Counted from the first letter of the stretch, positions 1 to 7,317 are shown. The stretch: DNA of 8,649 bases from Bacteroidota bacterium (GCA_947462865.1 CANHRW010000078.1:1-8649); one strand, 5' to 3'. Notes: a model not told the origin generated them from the letters alone. Program-made: numbers and translations.

Positions 1-1374
1 GTGGCTTCTTTTCAACCATTCAAACCAAAATCAAAACCAACTGCAGACCATTGGTATGAAAAAATAAGCATGAATTATACAGGTTTGTTTCAACAAATCA
101 TCAATACCAAAGATTCTTTGTTGTTCAAAGAAAGAAGCGGTACAGAATGGCAAAAATATACTGATACGGCTTTTAACAATGGTTTACGACATGCCGTGAA
201 CATTCAAAACAGCTTCAATTTGTTCAAATATTATACCCTCTCAATGGGGATGGACTACAATGAAAGTTGGACCTTCAAAACACGTCAGAAAACTTGGGAT
301 GAATCAAGCAGAACCATACAATCTACCTTTAACAGTGGCTTTGATCGCGCTTATAGTTTTTCTTTCAGAGCTGGCTTAAGCACACGTTGGTATGGTCTGA
401 AAAATTTCAAAAAAGGGAAATTGGCAGCCATTAGACATGTGATGAACCCAAGTGCCGATTTTAGTTACGCCCCCGATTTTAGCGCAGACAGGTATGGTTT
501 TTATTCAAAAGTACAAAAAGACACATCGGATAATTTTGAAAAATATTCACGTTTTGAAGGCACACTGTTTGGAGGACCTGGGGCTGGTAGACAAGGAAAT
601 ATTAATTTTTCATTAGACAACAATCTAGAGGTTAAATGGAAAAAAGGGAAAGACACTGCCCAAAAAATAACCAAAGTAAAAATTATAGAAAGTTTAAGAG
701 GAAGTGGTTCTTATAACTTATTGGCTGATTCTTTAAATTTAAGCATCATCAATGTTTCGGGTAGAACTACTTTATTTAAATTTATTTCAATTATTGGAGG
801 AGCTGTTTTTGATCCCTACCAAAATATTGTAGTTGAATCGGGCAATTTTAAATCTTACCGAAGAATCAACCGTTTTAACTTCGACAATGGCATACCTGCT
901 ATTTTAACCGCTTCTAATATGGGGTTATCGGCTAGTTTAAATCAAGACTTATTCAAAGGCAAAGAAGAAAAATCAAAGCTCCGAAAAAAAGAAATGGAAA
1001 CACTCGGGTTCATTCCAATGAATATGCCTTGGTCTTTGAGCTTCAATTATACCATTGCTTATGATTACCGAAGTAAACTCAGTAAAGTAAATGATGGAAT
1101 GACACAAACACTATCTGGCTCCGGAAACATCAATCCAACCAAAAACTGGTTCATTAATTTTAATACTGGATTTGACTTTAGACTGAATAAAATTTCTCAT
1201 ATTTCAATTGACTTGAGAAGAGATTTACATTGTTGGCAATTTACCTTCAACTGGACTCCACTTTCTGCTTATGGTACCAATTATTTCTTATTCAATATCA
1301 ATGTAAAATCAAGTGTATTGCAGGATTTAAAAATACCGAAGAAAAAAGATTGGTACGACGATAGAAAGATTTAA
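1..1374 (+). CDS. lptD: LptD-like LPS assembly outer membrane protein, C-terminal part (partial)
   Basis: This is the last 457 residues of an outer-membrane beta-barrel protein, read as the Bacteroidota form of LptD, which with LptE inserts lipopolysaccharide into the outer leaflet. Seen: many alternating polar/aromatic strands (for example WSLSFNYTIAYDYRSK and WQFTFNWTPLSAYGTNYFLF), no membrane helices, and a C-terminal segment 'NVKSSVLQDLKIPKKKDWYD' that resembles the end of Bacteroidota proteins annotated 'putative LPS assembly protein LptD'. Those proteins are usually about 850-950 residues, so roughly half the protein, including the signal peptide and the N-terminal periplasmic domain, lies left of the window. 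The GTG at position 1 is only the window edge, not a real start. The stop is TAA at 1372-1374, 45 bp before gcvT on the same strand. The barrel class is clear; LptD is chosen over another large barrel from the C-terminal resemblance only. Confidence 0.72.
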   Translation: MASFQPFKPKSKPTADHWYEKISMNYTGLFQQIINTKDSLLFKERSGTEWQKYTDTAFNNGLRHAVNIQNSFNLFKYYTLSMGMDYNESWTFKTRQKTWDESSRTIQSTFNSGFDRAYSFSFRAGLSTRWYGLKNFKKGKLAAIRHVMNPSADFSYAPDFSADRYGFYSKVQKDTSDNFEKYSRFEGTLFGGPGAGRQGNINFSLDNNLEVKWKKGKDTAQKITKVKIIESLRGSGSYNLLADSLNLSIINVSGRTTLFKFISIIGGAVFDPYQNIVVESGNFKSYRRINRFNFDNGIPAILTASNMGLSASLNQDLFKGKEEKSKLRKKEMETLGFIPMNMPWSLSFNYTIAYDYRSKLSKVNDGMTQTLSGSGNINPTKNWFINFNTGFDFRLNKISHISIDLRRDLHCWQFTFNWTPLSAYGTNYFLFNINVKSSVLQDLKIPKKKDWYDDRKI

Positions 1375-1419
1375 AAAACAAGCCATAAATTCGCTTCCTC
1401 TTAAAACAACCTCATACAA

Positions 1420-2496
1420 ATGAAAACAGTTGCATTGAATGATTTACATGTAGCCCTTGGCGCTAAAATGATTGAATTTGCTGGGTATAATATGCCTGTG
1501 CTTTATACCAATTTAATTCAGGAACACTTAGCTGTGCGAAATAGCATTGGTGTATTTGATGTAAGTCACATGGGTGAGTTTTTATTAAAAGGCGAAAAAG
1601 CACTTGATTTGATTCAATTGGTTACGTCAAACGATGCCTCTAAATTAACTGATGGGAAAGTTCAGTACAGCTGCATGCCTAATGACAAAGGAGGTATTGT
1701 AGATGACTTATTGGTTTACCGTTGGAGCCATGACGAATACTATTTGGTTGTAAACGCTTCTAATATTGAAAAAGATTGGAACTGGATTAGTCAACACAAC
1801 ACTTTTGGTGTTGAAATGAAAAACCTGAGTGAGGAATTAAGTTTGTTGGCTGTTCAAGGTCCAAATGCCATTAAAGCACTCCAAAAGCTTACTGCAGTTG
1901 ATTTGAGTGCAATGGAATATTATACATTTTGTGGTGGTACCATGGCCGGCTGTGAAGATGTAATTATTTCGAATACAGGCTACACTGGGGCTGGTGGATT
2001 TGAAATTTATGTATGGAACAAAGATGCTCGTAAAATGTGGGATGCTATTTTTGAGGCAGGTGCTGAATTTGAAATCAAACCTGCCGGATTAGGTGCAAGA
2101 GATACCTTGAGATTAGAAAAAGGTTTTTGTTTGTATGGAAACGATATCAACGATGAAACCTCCCCTATTGAAGCTGGTTTGGGATGGATTACCAAATTTA
2201 CCAAACCATTTATTCAGCATGAATTTCACCAACAATTAAAAACAAACGGCACACAAAAAAAACTGGTTGGTTTTGAAATGATAGACCGTGGCATTCCCAG
2301 ACAACACTATCCAATTAAAGATACCAATGGTAACTTAATTGGTGAAGTGACTTCAGGAACTCAGTCGCCTTCATTGAACAAAGCAATTGGAATGGGTTAT
2401 GTAACTACAGCACACAGTAAAGCTGACCAAGAAATTTTTATAGAAATCAGAGAAAAACTGGTAAAAGCAAAAGTGGTAAAAATTCCATTCTTGTAA
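1420..2496 (+). CDS. gcvT: Aminomethyltransferase, glycine cleavage system T-protein
   Basis: T-protein of the cytoplasmic glycine cleavage system: it takes the aminomethyl group from lipoyl H-protein, releases ammonia and passes the one-carbon unit to tetrahydrofolate, giving 5,10-methylene-THF. At 358 residues it has the normal family length. Seen: the N-terminal folate-binding region with EHLAVRNSIGVFDVSHMGE (35-53), GGIVDDLLVYR (91-101) with the aspartate pair that includes the family's catalytic Asp, GYTGAGGFEIY (187-197), LGARDTLRLEKGFCLYGNDI (224-243), and the C-terminal barrel-domain motif SGTQSPSLNKAIGMGYV. GYTGAGG replaces the more common GYTGEDG; this looks like lineage variation. 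gcvH and gcvP are not in the window, so the system is encoded at scattered loci. The ATG at 1420 aligns with the usual N-terminus and has no Shine-Dalgarno sequence. comB starts 9 bp downstream, so the two are probably co-transcribed. Confidence 0.97.
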   Translation: MKTVALNDLHVALGAKMIEFAGYNMPVLYTNLIQEHLAVRNSIGVFDVSHMGEFLLKGEKALDLIQLVTSNDASKLTDGKVQYSCMPNDKGGIVDDLLVYRWSHDEYYLVVNASNIEKDWNWISQHNTFGVEMKNLSEELSLLAVQGPNAIKALQKLTAVDLSAMEYYTFCGGTMAGCEDVIISNTGYTGAGGFEIYVWNKDARKMWDAIFEAGAEFEIKPAGLGARDTLRLEKGFCLYGNDINDETSPIEAGLGWITKFTKPFIQHEFHQQLKTNGTQKKLVGFEMIDRGIPRQHYPIKDTNGNLIGEVTSGTQSPSLNKAIGMGYVTTAHSKADQEIFIEIREKLVKAKVVKIPFL

Positions 2497-2505
2497 ACCT
2501 TTTTT

Positions 2506-3216
2506 ATGAAATCGATTGAAGTTGTATACTCTCCCAAATTATTGCCTTTGTATGACTTGAGCGGCAAATTAGTAGTGGTAATAGATATTCTTAGGGCAAG
2601 TAGTACCATTTGTGTGGCTTTTGAAACAGGGGTCAATAAGGTTTTACCTGTTGCCGGCATAGAAGAATGTCTGCTCTTCAAAGATTTTGATTTTTTAATA
2701 GCAGCCGAACGTAACGCAGTAAAAGTTCCTGCATTTGACATGGGGAACTCTCCGTTTGAGTTCCAAAACCCATTACTTGTTGGAAAAAACATTGCATTTA
2801 CTACTACTAATGGCACAAAAGCCTTAAAAATGGCCAAAGCACAAGGTGCCAAAGAAATTCTGATTGGTTCATTTTTAAACCTTTCGGCCCTTTGCAAACA
2901 AATTGAAGCATTACAACTAGATGTAGTGCTGCTTTGTGCTGGATGGAAAGACAAATACAATTTAGAGGATTCCTTGTTTGCTGGAGCGGTTGCCGCACAT
3001 TTAAGTGACCATTTTGCAAAAAATGATGACGCATGTATAGCAGCCATTGCCCTTTATGAAAACCATGCCAATAATTTGGATGTCATTATCAGAAAATCTT
3101 CACATGCAAACCGTTTTCAAATGTTACACATGCATACAGATGACGTTGCATTCTGCAGCCAAATTGATTACACTCAGAAAGTACCAAGACTAGTGGGTGA
3201 ATACCTTGTGGTATAA
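2506..3216 (+). CDS. comB: 2-phosphosulfolactate phosphatase family protein (ComB)
   Basis: A 236-residue member of the ComB family, a Mg2+-dependent cytoplasmic phosphatase that in methanogens converts (R)-2-phospho-3-sulfolactate to sulfolactate on the route to coenzyme M. Seen: VVVIDILRASSTI (23-35), AFDMGNSPFEF (76-86), TTTNGTKA (99-106) and CAGWKDKYNLEDSLFAGA (144-161), which are the family's conserved blocks in the expected order and at normal length. Family membership is secure. The physiological substrate here is not: no comA, comC or other coenzyme M gene is in view and Bacteroidota are not known to make coenzyme M. A role in sulfonate or sulfonolipid metabolism is possible but is inference. 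The gene starts 9 bp after gcvT and is followed by a 106-bp gap with inverted repeats before ald. A 216-residue frame on the opposite strand (2397-3047) is a shadow without family features. Confidence 0.88.
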   Translation: MKSIEVVYSPKLLPLYDLSGKLVVVIDILRASSTICVAFETGVNKVLPVAGIEECLLFKDFDFLIAAERNAVKVPAFDMGNSPFEFQNPLLVGKNIAFTTTNGTKALKMAKAQGAKEILIGSFLNLSALCKQIEALQLDVVLLCAGWKDKYNLEDSLFAGAVAAHLSDHFAKNDDACIAAIALYENHANNLDVIIRKSSHANRFQMLHMHTDDVAFCSQIDYTQKVPRLVGEYLVV

Positions 3217-3223
3217 GTTATTA

Positions 3224-3277
3224 AGCAATTTTTACGTATCTGAAAACAGCTAAAAAATTGCTGCACAACAATTTTTT
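3224..3277 (+). promoter_or_regulatory. Two mutually exclusive A/T-rich hairpins after comB (terminator-like)
   Basis: Arms 3224-3233 (AGCAATTTTT) and 3253-3262 (AAAAATTGCT) are exact complements, with a 19-nt loop. An alternative hairpin uses 3252-3260 (AAAAAATTG) and 3269-3277 (CAATTTTTT) with an 8-nt loop, and it shares bases with the first, so only one can form in a given transcript. The run of seven T at 3272-3278 follows the first hairpin. This may be a weak terminator for gcvT-comB or an attenuator ahead of ald. The stems are mostly A-T, so chance in AT-rich DNA cannot be excluded. Confidence 0.35.
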
Positions 3278-3303
3278 TGTTCAAGTTTTAAGTTATAAGT
3301 TTG
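3276..3303 (+). promoter_or_regulatory. Candidate Bacteroidota-type promoter for ald-icd
   Basis: TAAGTTTG at 3296-3303 matches the Bacteroidota -7 consensus TAnnTTTG exactly. TTTG at 3276-3279 is a -33 candidate, with a 16-bp spacer that is somewhat short for this class. Initiation around 3310 would leave a leader of only about 10-15 nt before the ald ATG at 3323. The -33 part overlaps the T run of the preceding hairpin. Confidence 0.45.
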
Positions 3304-3322
3304 CCCACCTAAAAACTAGATT

Positions 3323-4438
3323 ATGATAATTGGTGTTCCAAAAGAAATTAAAAACAACGAAAATCGCGTTGGTTTAACTCCTGCAGGTGTCTCTGCACTT
3401 TGTAAATCAGGACATTCCGTTTATGTACAAGCAACTGCAGGTATTGGCAGCGGATTTAGCGATGAAGAATACAAATTAGCAGGAGCAACAATGCTTGCTA
3501 CTATTGAAGAGATTTATGCCATTGCTGACATGATTATTAAAGTAAAGGAACCCATTGAAATGGAGTATCCTTTAATCAAAGAAAACCAATTGTTGTTTAC
3601 TTATTTCCACTTTGCTTCATACGAACCCCTTACCAATGCAATGATTGACCGCAAGGCCATTTGCTTGGCATACGAAACTGTTGAGAAAAAAGACAGGTCA
3701 TTGCCTTTGTTAGTTCCTATGAGTGAAGTAGCTGGTAGAATGAGCATACAAGAAGGAGCAAAATACTTAGAAAAACCAATGGGTGGCAGGGGTATTCTAT
3801 TAGGTGGTGTACCGGGTGTTAAACCAGCTAATGTTTTGATTTTAGGTGGTGGTATTGTGGGCACTCAAGCTGCTAAGATGGCTGCGGGTATGGCTGCTGA
3901 TGTAACCATCATGGACATTTCTATACCTCGTTTAAGAGAGTTAGACGATATCTTACCAAAAAATGTTAAAACTGTTTTTTCAAATGAATACAATATTCGT
4001 GAGGCAATCAAAAATGCTGATTTAATTATTGGCGCTGTTTTGATACCTGGCGCTAAAGCCCCTCATTTAATTACCAAAGACATGTTAAAAGACATGAGAC
4101 CTGGTACTGTTTTGGTAGACGTTGCTGTAGACCAAGGTGGATGTATTGAAACCTGTAAACCAACTACACACGAAAACCCTACCTATGTAATTGACGGAAT
4201 TATACATTATTGTGTAGCTAACATGCCTGGAGCTGTTCCTTACACTTCAACATTGGCTTTAACCAATGCAACTTTACCATATGCATTGCAACTGGCTAAC
4301 AAAGGCTGGAAAAAAGCGTGTGCAGACAATGAAGAATTGAGATTGGGCTTAAACGTTGTAAACGGAAAAGTGGTTTACAAAGGCGTATCGGATGCATTCA
4401 ATTTGCCTTACCACCCTGTTACTGAAGTATTGAATTAA
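3323..4438 (+). CDS. ald: Alanine dehydrogenase (NAD-dependent)
   Basis: Cytoplasmic L-alanine dehydrogenase: reversible oxidative deamination of alanine to pyruvate and ammonium with NAD+. The 371 residues agree with the family length (about 370). Seen in order: the N-terminal MIIGVPKEIKNNENRVGLTP with substrate-binding Arg15, Lys75 in KVKEP, catalytic His96 in TYFHFAS, the Rossmann motif GGGIVGTQAA (175-184) followed by the acidic residue Asp198 that selects NAD, and Asp270 in VDVAVDQGG. These positions coincide with the numbering of characterised bacterial alanine dehydrogenases, which supports the ATG at 3323. The fold is shared with the N-terminal part of transhydrogenase, but the length and the His96/Asp270 pair favour Ald. 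icd follows after 12 bp, so the two form a likely operon linking the pyruvate/alanine balance with 2-oxoglutarate and NADPH supply. No Shine-Dalgarno sequence is visible. Confidence 0.97.
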   Translation: MIIGVPKEIKNNENRVGLTPAGVSALCKSGHSVYVQATAGIGSGFSDEEYKLAGATMLATIEEIYAIADMIIKVKEPIEMEYPLIKENQLLFTYFHFASYEPLTNAMIDRKAICLAYETVEKKDRSLPLLVPMSEVAGRMSIQEGAKYLEKPMGGRGILLGGVPGVKPANVLILGGGIVGTQAAKMAAGMAADVTIMDISIPRLRELDDILPKNVKTVFSNEYNIREAIKNADLIIGAVLIPGAKAPHLITKDMLKDMRPGTVLVDVAVDQGGCIETCKPTTHENPTYVIDGIIHYCVANMPGAVPYTSTLALTNATLPYALQLANKGWKKACADNEELRLGLNVVNGKVVYKGVSDAFNLPYHPVTEVLN

Positions 4439-4450
4439 TTATTTATACCC

Positions 4451-5683
4451 ATGAATAAAATTAAAGTAAGCAATCCGGTAGTTGAACTGGATGGAGATGA
4501 AATGACCAGAATTATTTGGAAATTCATCAAAGATAAATTGATTCTTCCGTACTTGGAATTAGACATCAAATACTATGATTTGGGCATGGAATACCGCGAC
4601 CAAACCAATGACCAAGTAACCATAGATGCGGCAGAAGCCATAAAAAAATACAATGTAGGCATTAAATGCGCCACCATTACTCCAGACGAAGCAAGGGTAA
4701 AAGAATTTAACCTCAAGCAAATGTGGAAGAGCCCTAACGGTACTATTCGCAATATTTTGGATGGTACTGTTTTTCGTGAGCCAATTGTTTGTGCAAACGT
4801 TCCAAGATTGGTTCCTAACTGGACTGCTCCAATTTGTATTGGCAGACATGCTTTTGGAGACCAGTATAGAGCTACTGATTTTGTAACGAAAGGTAAGGGA
4901 AAACTCACCATTAAATTTGAAGGTGAAGATGGCACTGTCATAGAACATGAAGTGTATCAATTTAAAGGTGATGGTGTGGCATTGGCCATGTACAATACAG
5001 AAGAGTCTATCAGAGGATTTGCAAGGGCTTGTTTTAACCAAGCTATTATGAAAAAATGGCCATTGTATTTGTCTACCAAAAACACCATCCTTAAAAAATA
5101 TGACGGCCGTTTTAAAGACATTTTCCAAGAAGTTTACGAACAAGAATTCAAGTCTGAAATGGCAGCTGCTGGTATTACATATGAGCACCGCTTAATTGAC
5201 GACATGGTTGCCTCTGCTTTAAAATGGAATGGCAACTTTGTTTGGGCTTGTAAGAACTATGATGGAGATGTTCAGTCTGATACAGTTGCTCAAGGTTTTG
5301 GTTCGTTAGGATTGATGACTTCAACCTTGGTAACACCTGATGGGAAAACCATGGAAGCTGAAGCAGCACACGGAACAGTTACCAGACACTTCCGCGACCA
5401 TCAAGCAGGTAAACCAACATCTACCAATCCAATTGCATCAATTTTTGCTTGGACCAGAGGTTTGGAGTTTAGAGGGAAATTAGACGGCAACACCCAACTG
5501 ATTGATTTCTGTAAAGCTTTGGAAACCGTTTGCGTAGAAGTCGTTGAAAGTGGCAAGATGACCAAAGATTTAGCTGTTTGTATCCATGGTAACAAAGTGG
5601 AACATGGCAAACATTACCTATATACCGAAGAATTTTTAGATGCCATTGACTTGGCGCTTAAACAAAAACTCGGAATGAATTAA
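4451..5683 (+). CDS. icd: NADP-dependent isocitrate dehydrogenase, eukaryote-like homodimeric type
   Basis: TCA-cycle enzyme that oxidatively decarboxylates isocitrate to 2-oxoglutarate with reduction of NADP+ (cytoplasm, homodimer). The 410 residues align almost ungapped with the eukaryotic IDH1/IDH2 type rather than the E. coli Icd type: KSPNGTIRNILDGTVFRE (93-110) carries Ser94, Arg100 and Arg109, IGRHAFGDQYRATDF carries Arg132, and the catalytic Lys lies in LSTKNTILKKYDGRFKD (Lys210, human Lys212). Metal-binding aspartates are present at 250, 273 and 277, and the cofactor segment EAAHGTVTRHFRDHQAGK is seen near the C-terminus. Nothing is missing or truncated. It starts 12 bp after ald and ends 3 bp before a strong bidirectional terminator, so it is the last gene of the ald-icd unit. 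A 209-residue frame opposite it (4559-5188) is a shadow. Confidence 0.97.
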   Translation: MNKIKVSNPVVELDGDEMTRIIWKFIKDKLILPYLELDIKYYDLGMEYRDQTNDQVTIDAAEAIKKYNVGIKCATITPDEARVKEFNLKQMWKSPNGTIRNILDGTVFREPIVCANVPRLVPNWTAPICIGRHAFGDQYRATDFVTKGKGKLTIKFEGEDGTVIEHEVYQFKGDGVALAMYNTEESIRGFARACFNQAIMKKWPLYLSTKNTILKKYDGRFKDIFQEVYEQEFKSEMAAAGITYEHRLIDDMVASALKWNGNFVWACKNYDGDVQSDTVAQGFGSLGLMTSTLVTPDGKTMEAEAAHGTVTRHFRDHQAGKPTSTNPIASIFAWTRGLEFRGKLDGNTQLIDFCKALETVCVEVVESGKMTKDLAVCIHGNKVEHGKHYLYTEEFLDAIDLALKQKLGMN

Positions 5684-5686
5684 ACT

Positions 5687-5714
5687 AAAAAAGCAGCCTT
5701 GAGCTGCTTTTTTT
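5687..5714. terminator. Bidirectional intrinsic terminator between convergent icd and nifU-like gene
   Basis: Stem GCAGC (5693-5697) / GCTGC (5703-5707), loop CTTGA (5698-5702), preceded by six A (5687-5692) and followed by seven T (5708-5714). The + strand has a hairpin plus U tract just after the icd stop. The - strand reads the same hairpin followed by six T, 22 nt beyond the nifU-like stop. It therefore serves both converging units. Confidence 0.9.
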
Positions 5715-5735
5715 ATGTGATTGTTTTTAGCCTTT

Positions 5736-5978
5736 TTAGTTTACTGCAACTACTGATTTTACGAATGGCAAAGCTGTTTTAATACCACTTTCTATGCCGG
5801 CTTTCATGGTCATATGACTCATACTGCAACTGCTACAATTACCTAAAAGCCTCAAACGAACTTCAAAATCACTGGTTACTTCTACCAGCTCTACGTCTCC
5901 GCCATCTGCTTTTAAAAAAGGCCTCATGCCGTTTAAGGCTATTTCTATTTTTTCTTCTATTTCTGTCAACATTGTCAT
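5736..5978 (-). CDS. Small NifU C-terminal-domain protein (Nfu-type Fe-S scaffold/carrier)
   Basis: An 80-residue protein consisting only of the NifU C-terminal (Nfu) domain, which binds a [4Fe-4S] cluster between subunits and hands it to apoproteins in the cytoplasm. Seen: IEEKIEIALNGMRPFLKADGGDVELV (from residue 7) and LLGNCSSCSMSHMTMKAGIE with the cluster-ligand pair Cys48-x-x-Cys51, followed by the usual C-terminal helix. The usual motif reads GxCxSCP; here Ser replaces the Pro after the second Cys. Length fits the stand-alone Nfu proteins. ATG at 5978 is used; an in-frame ATG two codons later (5970-5972) is equally possible, and no Shine-Dalgarno sequence decides it. The gene begins 6 bp after the mrp stop on the same strand, so mrp and this gene are almost certainly one operon in which the two products act in Fe-S cluster delivery. 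Confidence 0.93.
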   Translation of the reverse strand: MTMLTEIEEKIEIALNGMRPFLKADGGDVELVEVTSDFEVRLRLLGNCSSCSMSHMTMKAGIESGIKTALPFVKSVVAVN

Positions 5979-5984
5979 TGCAAA

Positions 5985-7052
5985 TTAAATATTGGCATTG
6001 ATAACCGCAATTTGTCTGGCTAATTTTTCTGTAAGCATAAAAAATGCTTTTTGTACTGGGGTATTGTTTTCCATGACTGCAGGTTTTCCTGAGTCGCCTC
6101 CTTCTCTAATTTCCATATAAATTGGCAGTTCACCTAAGAAAGGGACATCTAGCTCATTAGACATTGTTTTTCCTCCTCCATAGCCAAATAGGTAATACTT
6201 ATTTTCTGGTAATTCTGCAGGGGTAAAATATGCCATGTTTTCAACTATCCCCAAAATTGGCACTTTTACAGGTGTCATATTAAACATAGTGGCGGCTTTG
6301 TACGCATCAGCCAATGCAATTGCCTGAGGAGTAGTTACCAAAACAATTCCTGTTAATGGAACCACTTGCACCATGGTTAAATGAATGTCGCCAGTACCTG
6401 GAGGTAGATCAATGATTAAATAATCGAGTTCGCCCCAATCGGTATCATTGACCATTTGCCTCAATGCGGAAGAAACCATTGGCCCCCTCCAAACAACAGC
6501 TTGTTCTGGTTCTATTAAAAAGCCTATTGATAACAATTTGATACCAAATTTTTCTATTGGAACCATCAATGATTTGCCATCTACTTCTCTCATAAGCGGC
6601 TTTGCAGTTAATTCACCGAACATCATCGGAATTGATGGCCCATGAATATCGGCATCTAACAAACCTACTTTAGCACCTTTTAAAGAAAGTGACATGGCAA
6701 TGCCTGCAGCAACTGATGATTTTCCAACTCCACCTTTTCCGGAAGCAACTGCTATGATATTCTTGACTTGTGGCAAAATCAACTTGTCTTGTCTTTTGGT
6801 ATTGACATTGGCTGTCATTTCTATCAGCACTTCAAGCGCATCACCGAATACTTTGTGCAATGCCAAACGGCAATCTTTTTCAATTTTATCTTTGAATGGG
6901 CATGCAGGAGTAGTCAATACAACTTGAAAAGAAACTTGATTTCCATTTAGCTTCAACTGTTGAATCATATTCAAAGTCACCAAATCTTTTTTAAAGTCCG
7001 GCTCTTGCACTGTTGAAAGCACCGATAAAATTTCTTTTTCTGTTATGTTCAT
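5985..7052 (-). CDS. mrp: Mrp/NBP35-family (ApbC) P-loop ATPase, Fe-S cluster carrier
   Basis: A 355-residue ATP-binding protein of the Mrp/ApbC/NBP35 family, which carries or loads Fe-S clusters in the cytoplasm. Seen: an N-terminal MIP18/DUF59 domain (about 1-80) with its typical TTPACP (47-52, Cys51), then a deviant Walker A GKGGVGKS (105-112), switch I DADIHGPS (133-140), Walker A'-associated WRGPM (188-192), and Walker B-like IIDLPPGTGD (213-222). The C-terminal CxxC that bridges the cluster in most NBP35/ApbC dimers is absent: the position after ENMAYF (271-276) reads TPAELPENKYYLFGYGGG, and the only cysteines are 51 and 61, both in the N-terminal domain. I believe this replacement is common in Bacteroidota. 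The ATG at 7052 gives the standard DUF59 N-terminus. The gene is followed directly by the Nfu-type gene. Confidence 0.95.
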   Translation of the reverse strand: MNITEKEILSVLSTVQEPDFKKDLVTLNMIQQLKLNGNQVSFQVVLTTPACPFKDKIEKDCRLALHKVFGDALEVLIEMTANVNTKRQDKLILPQVKNIIAVASGKGGVGKSSVAAGIAMSLSLKGAKVGLLDADIHGPSIPMMFGELTAKPLMREVDGKSLMVPIEKFGIKLLSIGFLIEPEQAVVWRGPMVSSALRQMVNDTDWGELDYLIIDLPPGTGDIHLTMVQVVPLTGIVLVTTPQAIALADAYKAATMFNMTPVKVPILGIVENMAYFTPAELPENKYYLFGYGGGKTMSNELDVPFLGELPIYMEIREGGDSGKPAVMENNTPVQKAFFMLTEKLARQIAVINANI

Positions 7053-7088
7053 GAACTGCTAATTTAATTTATAACAAGCCTAACAAAG

Positions 7089-7104
7089 AATTGTTCGGAC
7101 AATT
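7089..7104. promoter_or_regulatory. Inverted repeat upstream of mrp
   Basis: AATTGT (7089-7094) and ACAATT (7099-7104) flank TCGG. The repeat lies 37 bp upstream of the mrp start codon and downstream of the tRNA terminator, where the mrp promoter must be. It could be an operator or a leader hairpin. No clear TAnnTTTG promoter was found next to it, so this is only a candidate. Confidence 0.3.
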
Positions 7105-7130
7105 TTACTGTTAAATGGCATACAAGTATC

Positions 7131-7159
7131 AAAAAAAAAGCCCTTGAAATTCAAGAGCT
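7131..7159 (-). terminator. Intrinsic terminator of the tRNA-Pro transcript
   Basis: Read on the - strand, AGCTCTTG / CAAGGGCT form an 8-bp stem (one G-T pair) with an AATTT loop at 7139-7159, followed by nine T (7131-7139). It begins 14 nt after the tRNA 3' end and separates the tRNA from mrp on the same strand. In the + direction only four T follow, so it is mainly one-way. Confidence 0.88.
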
Positions 7160-7172
7160 TTTACCTGTTAAG

Positions 7173-7246
7173 TCGGGGTGGCAGGATTCGAACCTACGAC
7201 CTCCACATCCCAAATGTGGCGCGATACCAGGCTACGCTACACCCCG
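7173..7246 (-). tRNA. tRNA-Pro (anticodon UGG)
   Basis: A 74-nt cloverleaf on the - strand. The acceptor stem CGGGGTG (7246-7240) pairs fully with CACCCCG, discriminator A at 7173. The D arm has a GCG/CGC stem and a GG-containing loop. The anticodon stem CCACA/TGTGG encloses loop TTTGGGA, which places UGG at positions 34-36 with G37 as expected for proline. The T arm GTAGG/CCTGC (one G-T pair) encloses TTCGAAT. The C1-G72 pair is also typical of bacterial tRNA-Pro. CCA is not encoded, so it must be added by nucleotidyltransferase. Position 13-22 is a T-T mismatch, which slightly weakens the D stem. UGG can read all or most proline codons, so this gene may be essential. Confidence 0.97.
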
Positions 7247-7250
7247 ATTG

Positions 7251-7287
7251 TTTTTTAAAGAACTGTAAAACAAGTTTTTAAAGAACT
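7251..7287 (-). promoter_or_regulatory. Two boxA-like leader repeats upstream of tRNA-Pro
   Basis: On the - strand AGTTCTTTAAAAA occurs twice, at 7287-7275 and 7264-7251, 23 bp apart, within the stretch between the likely start site and the tRNA. Each copy matches the E. coli rRNA boxA TGCTCTTTAACA at 9 of 12 positions. boxA recruits NusB/S10 to make RNA polymerase resist termination; use for this tRNA is inference. Confidence 0.45.
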
Positions 7288-7317
7288 ACAAAACCAATTG
7301 GTTGATTTTGGTGGGTG

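Noticed and set aside
1..3. GTG at position 1 as the start of the first gene
   Set aside because: The frame is open to the edge, the protein begins directly in barrel strands without a signal peptide, and the family is about twice as long.
2397..3047. 216-residue open frame on the - strand opposite comB
   Set aside because: Low-complexity Ser/Ala/Thr-rich composition typical of an antisense shadow; the + strand encodes a complete conserved protein.
4559..5188. 209-residue open frame on the - strand opposite icd
   Set aside because: Antisense shadow of a highly conserved isocitrate dehydrogenase; no motifs of its own.
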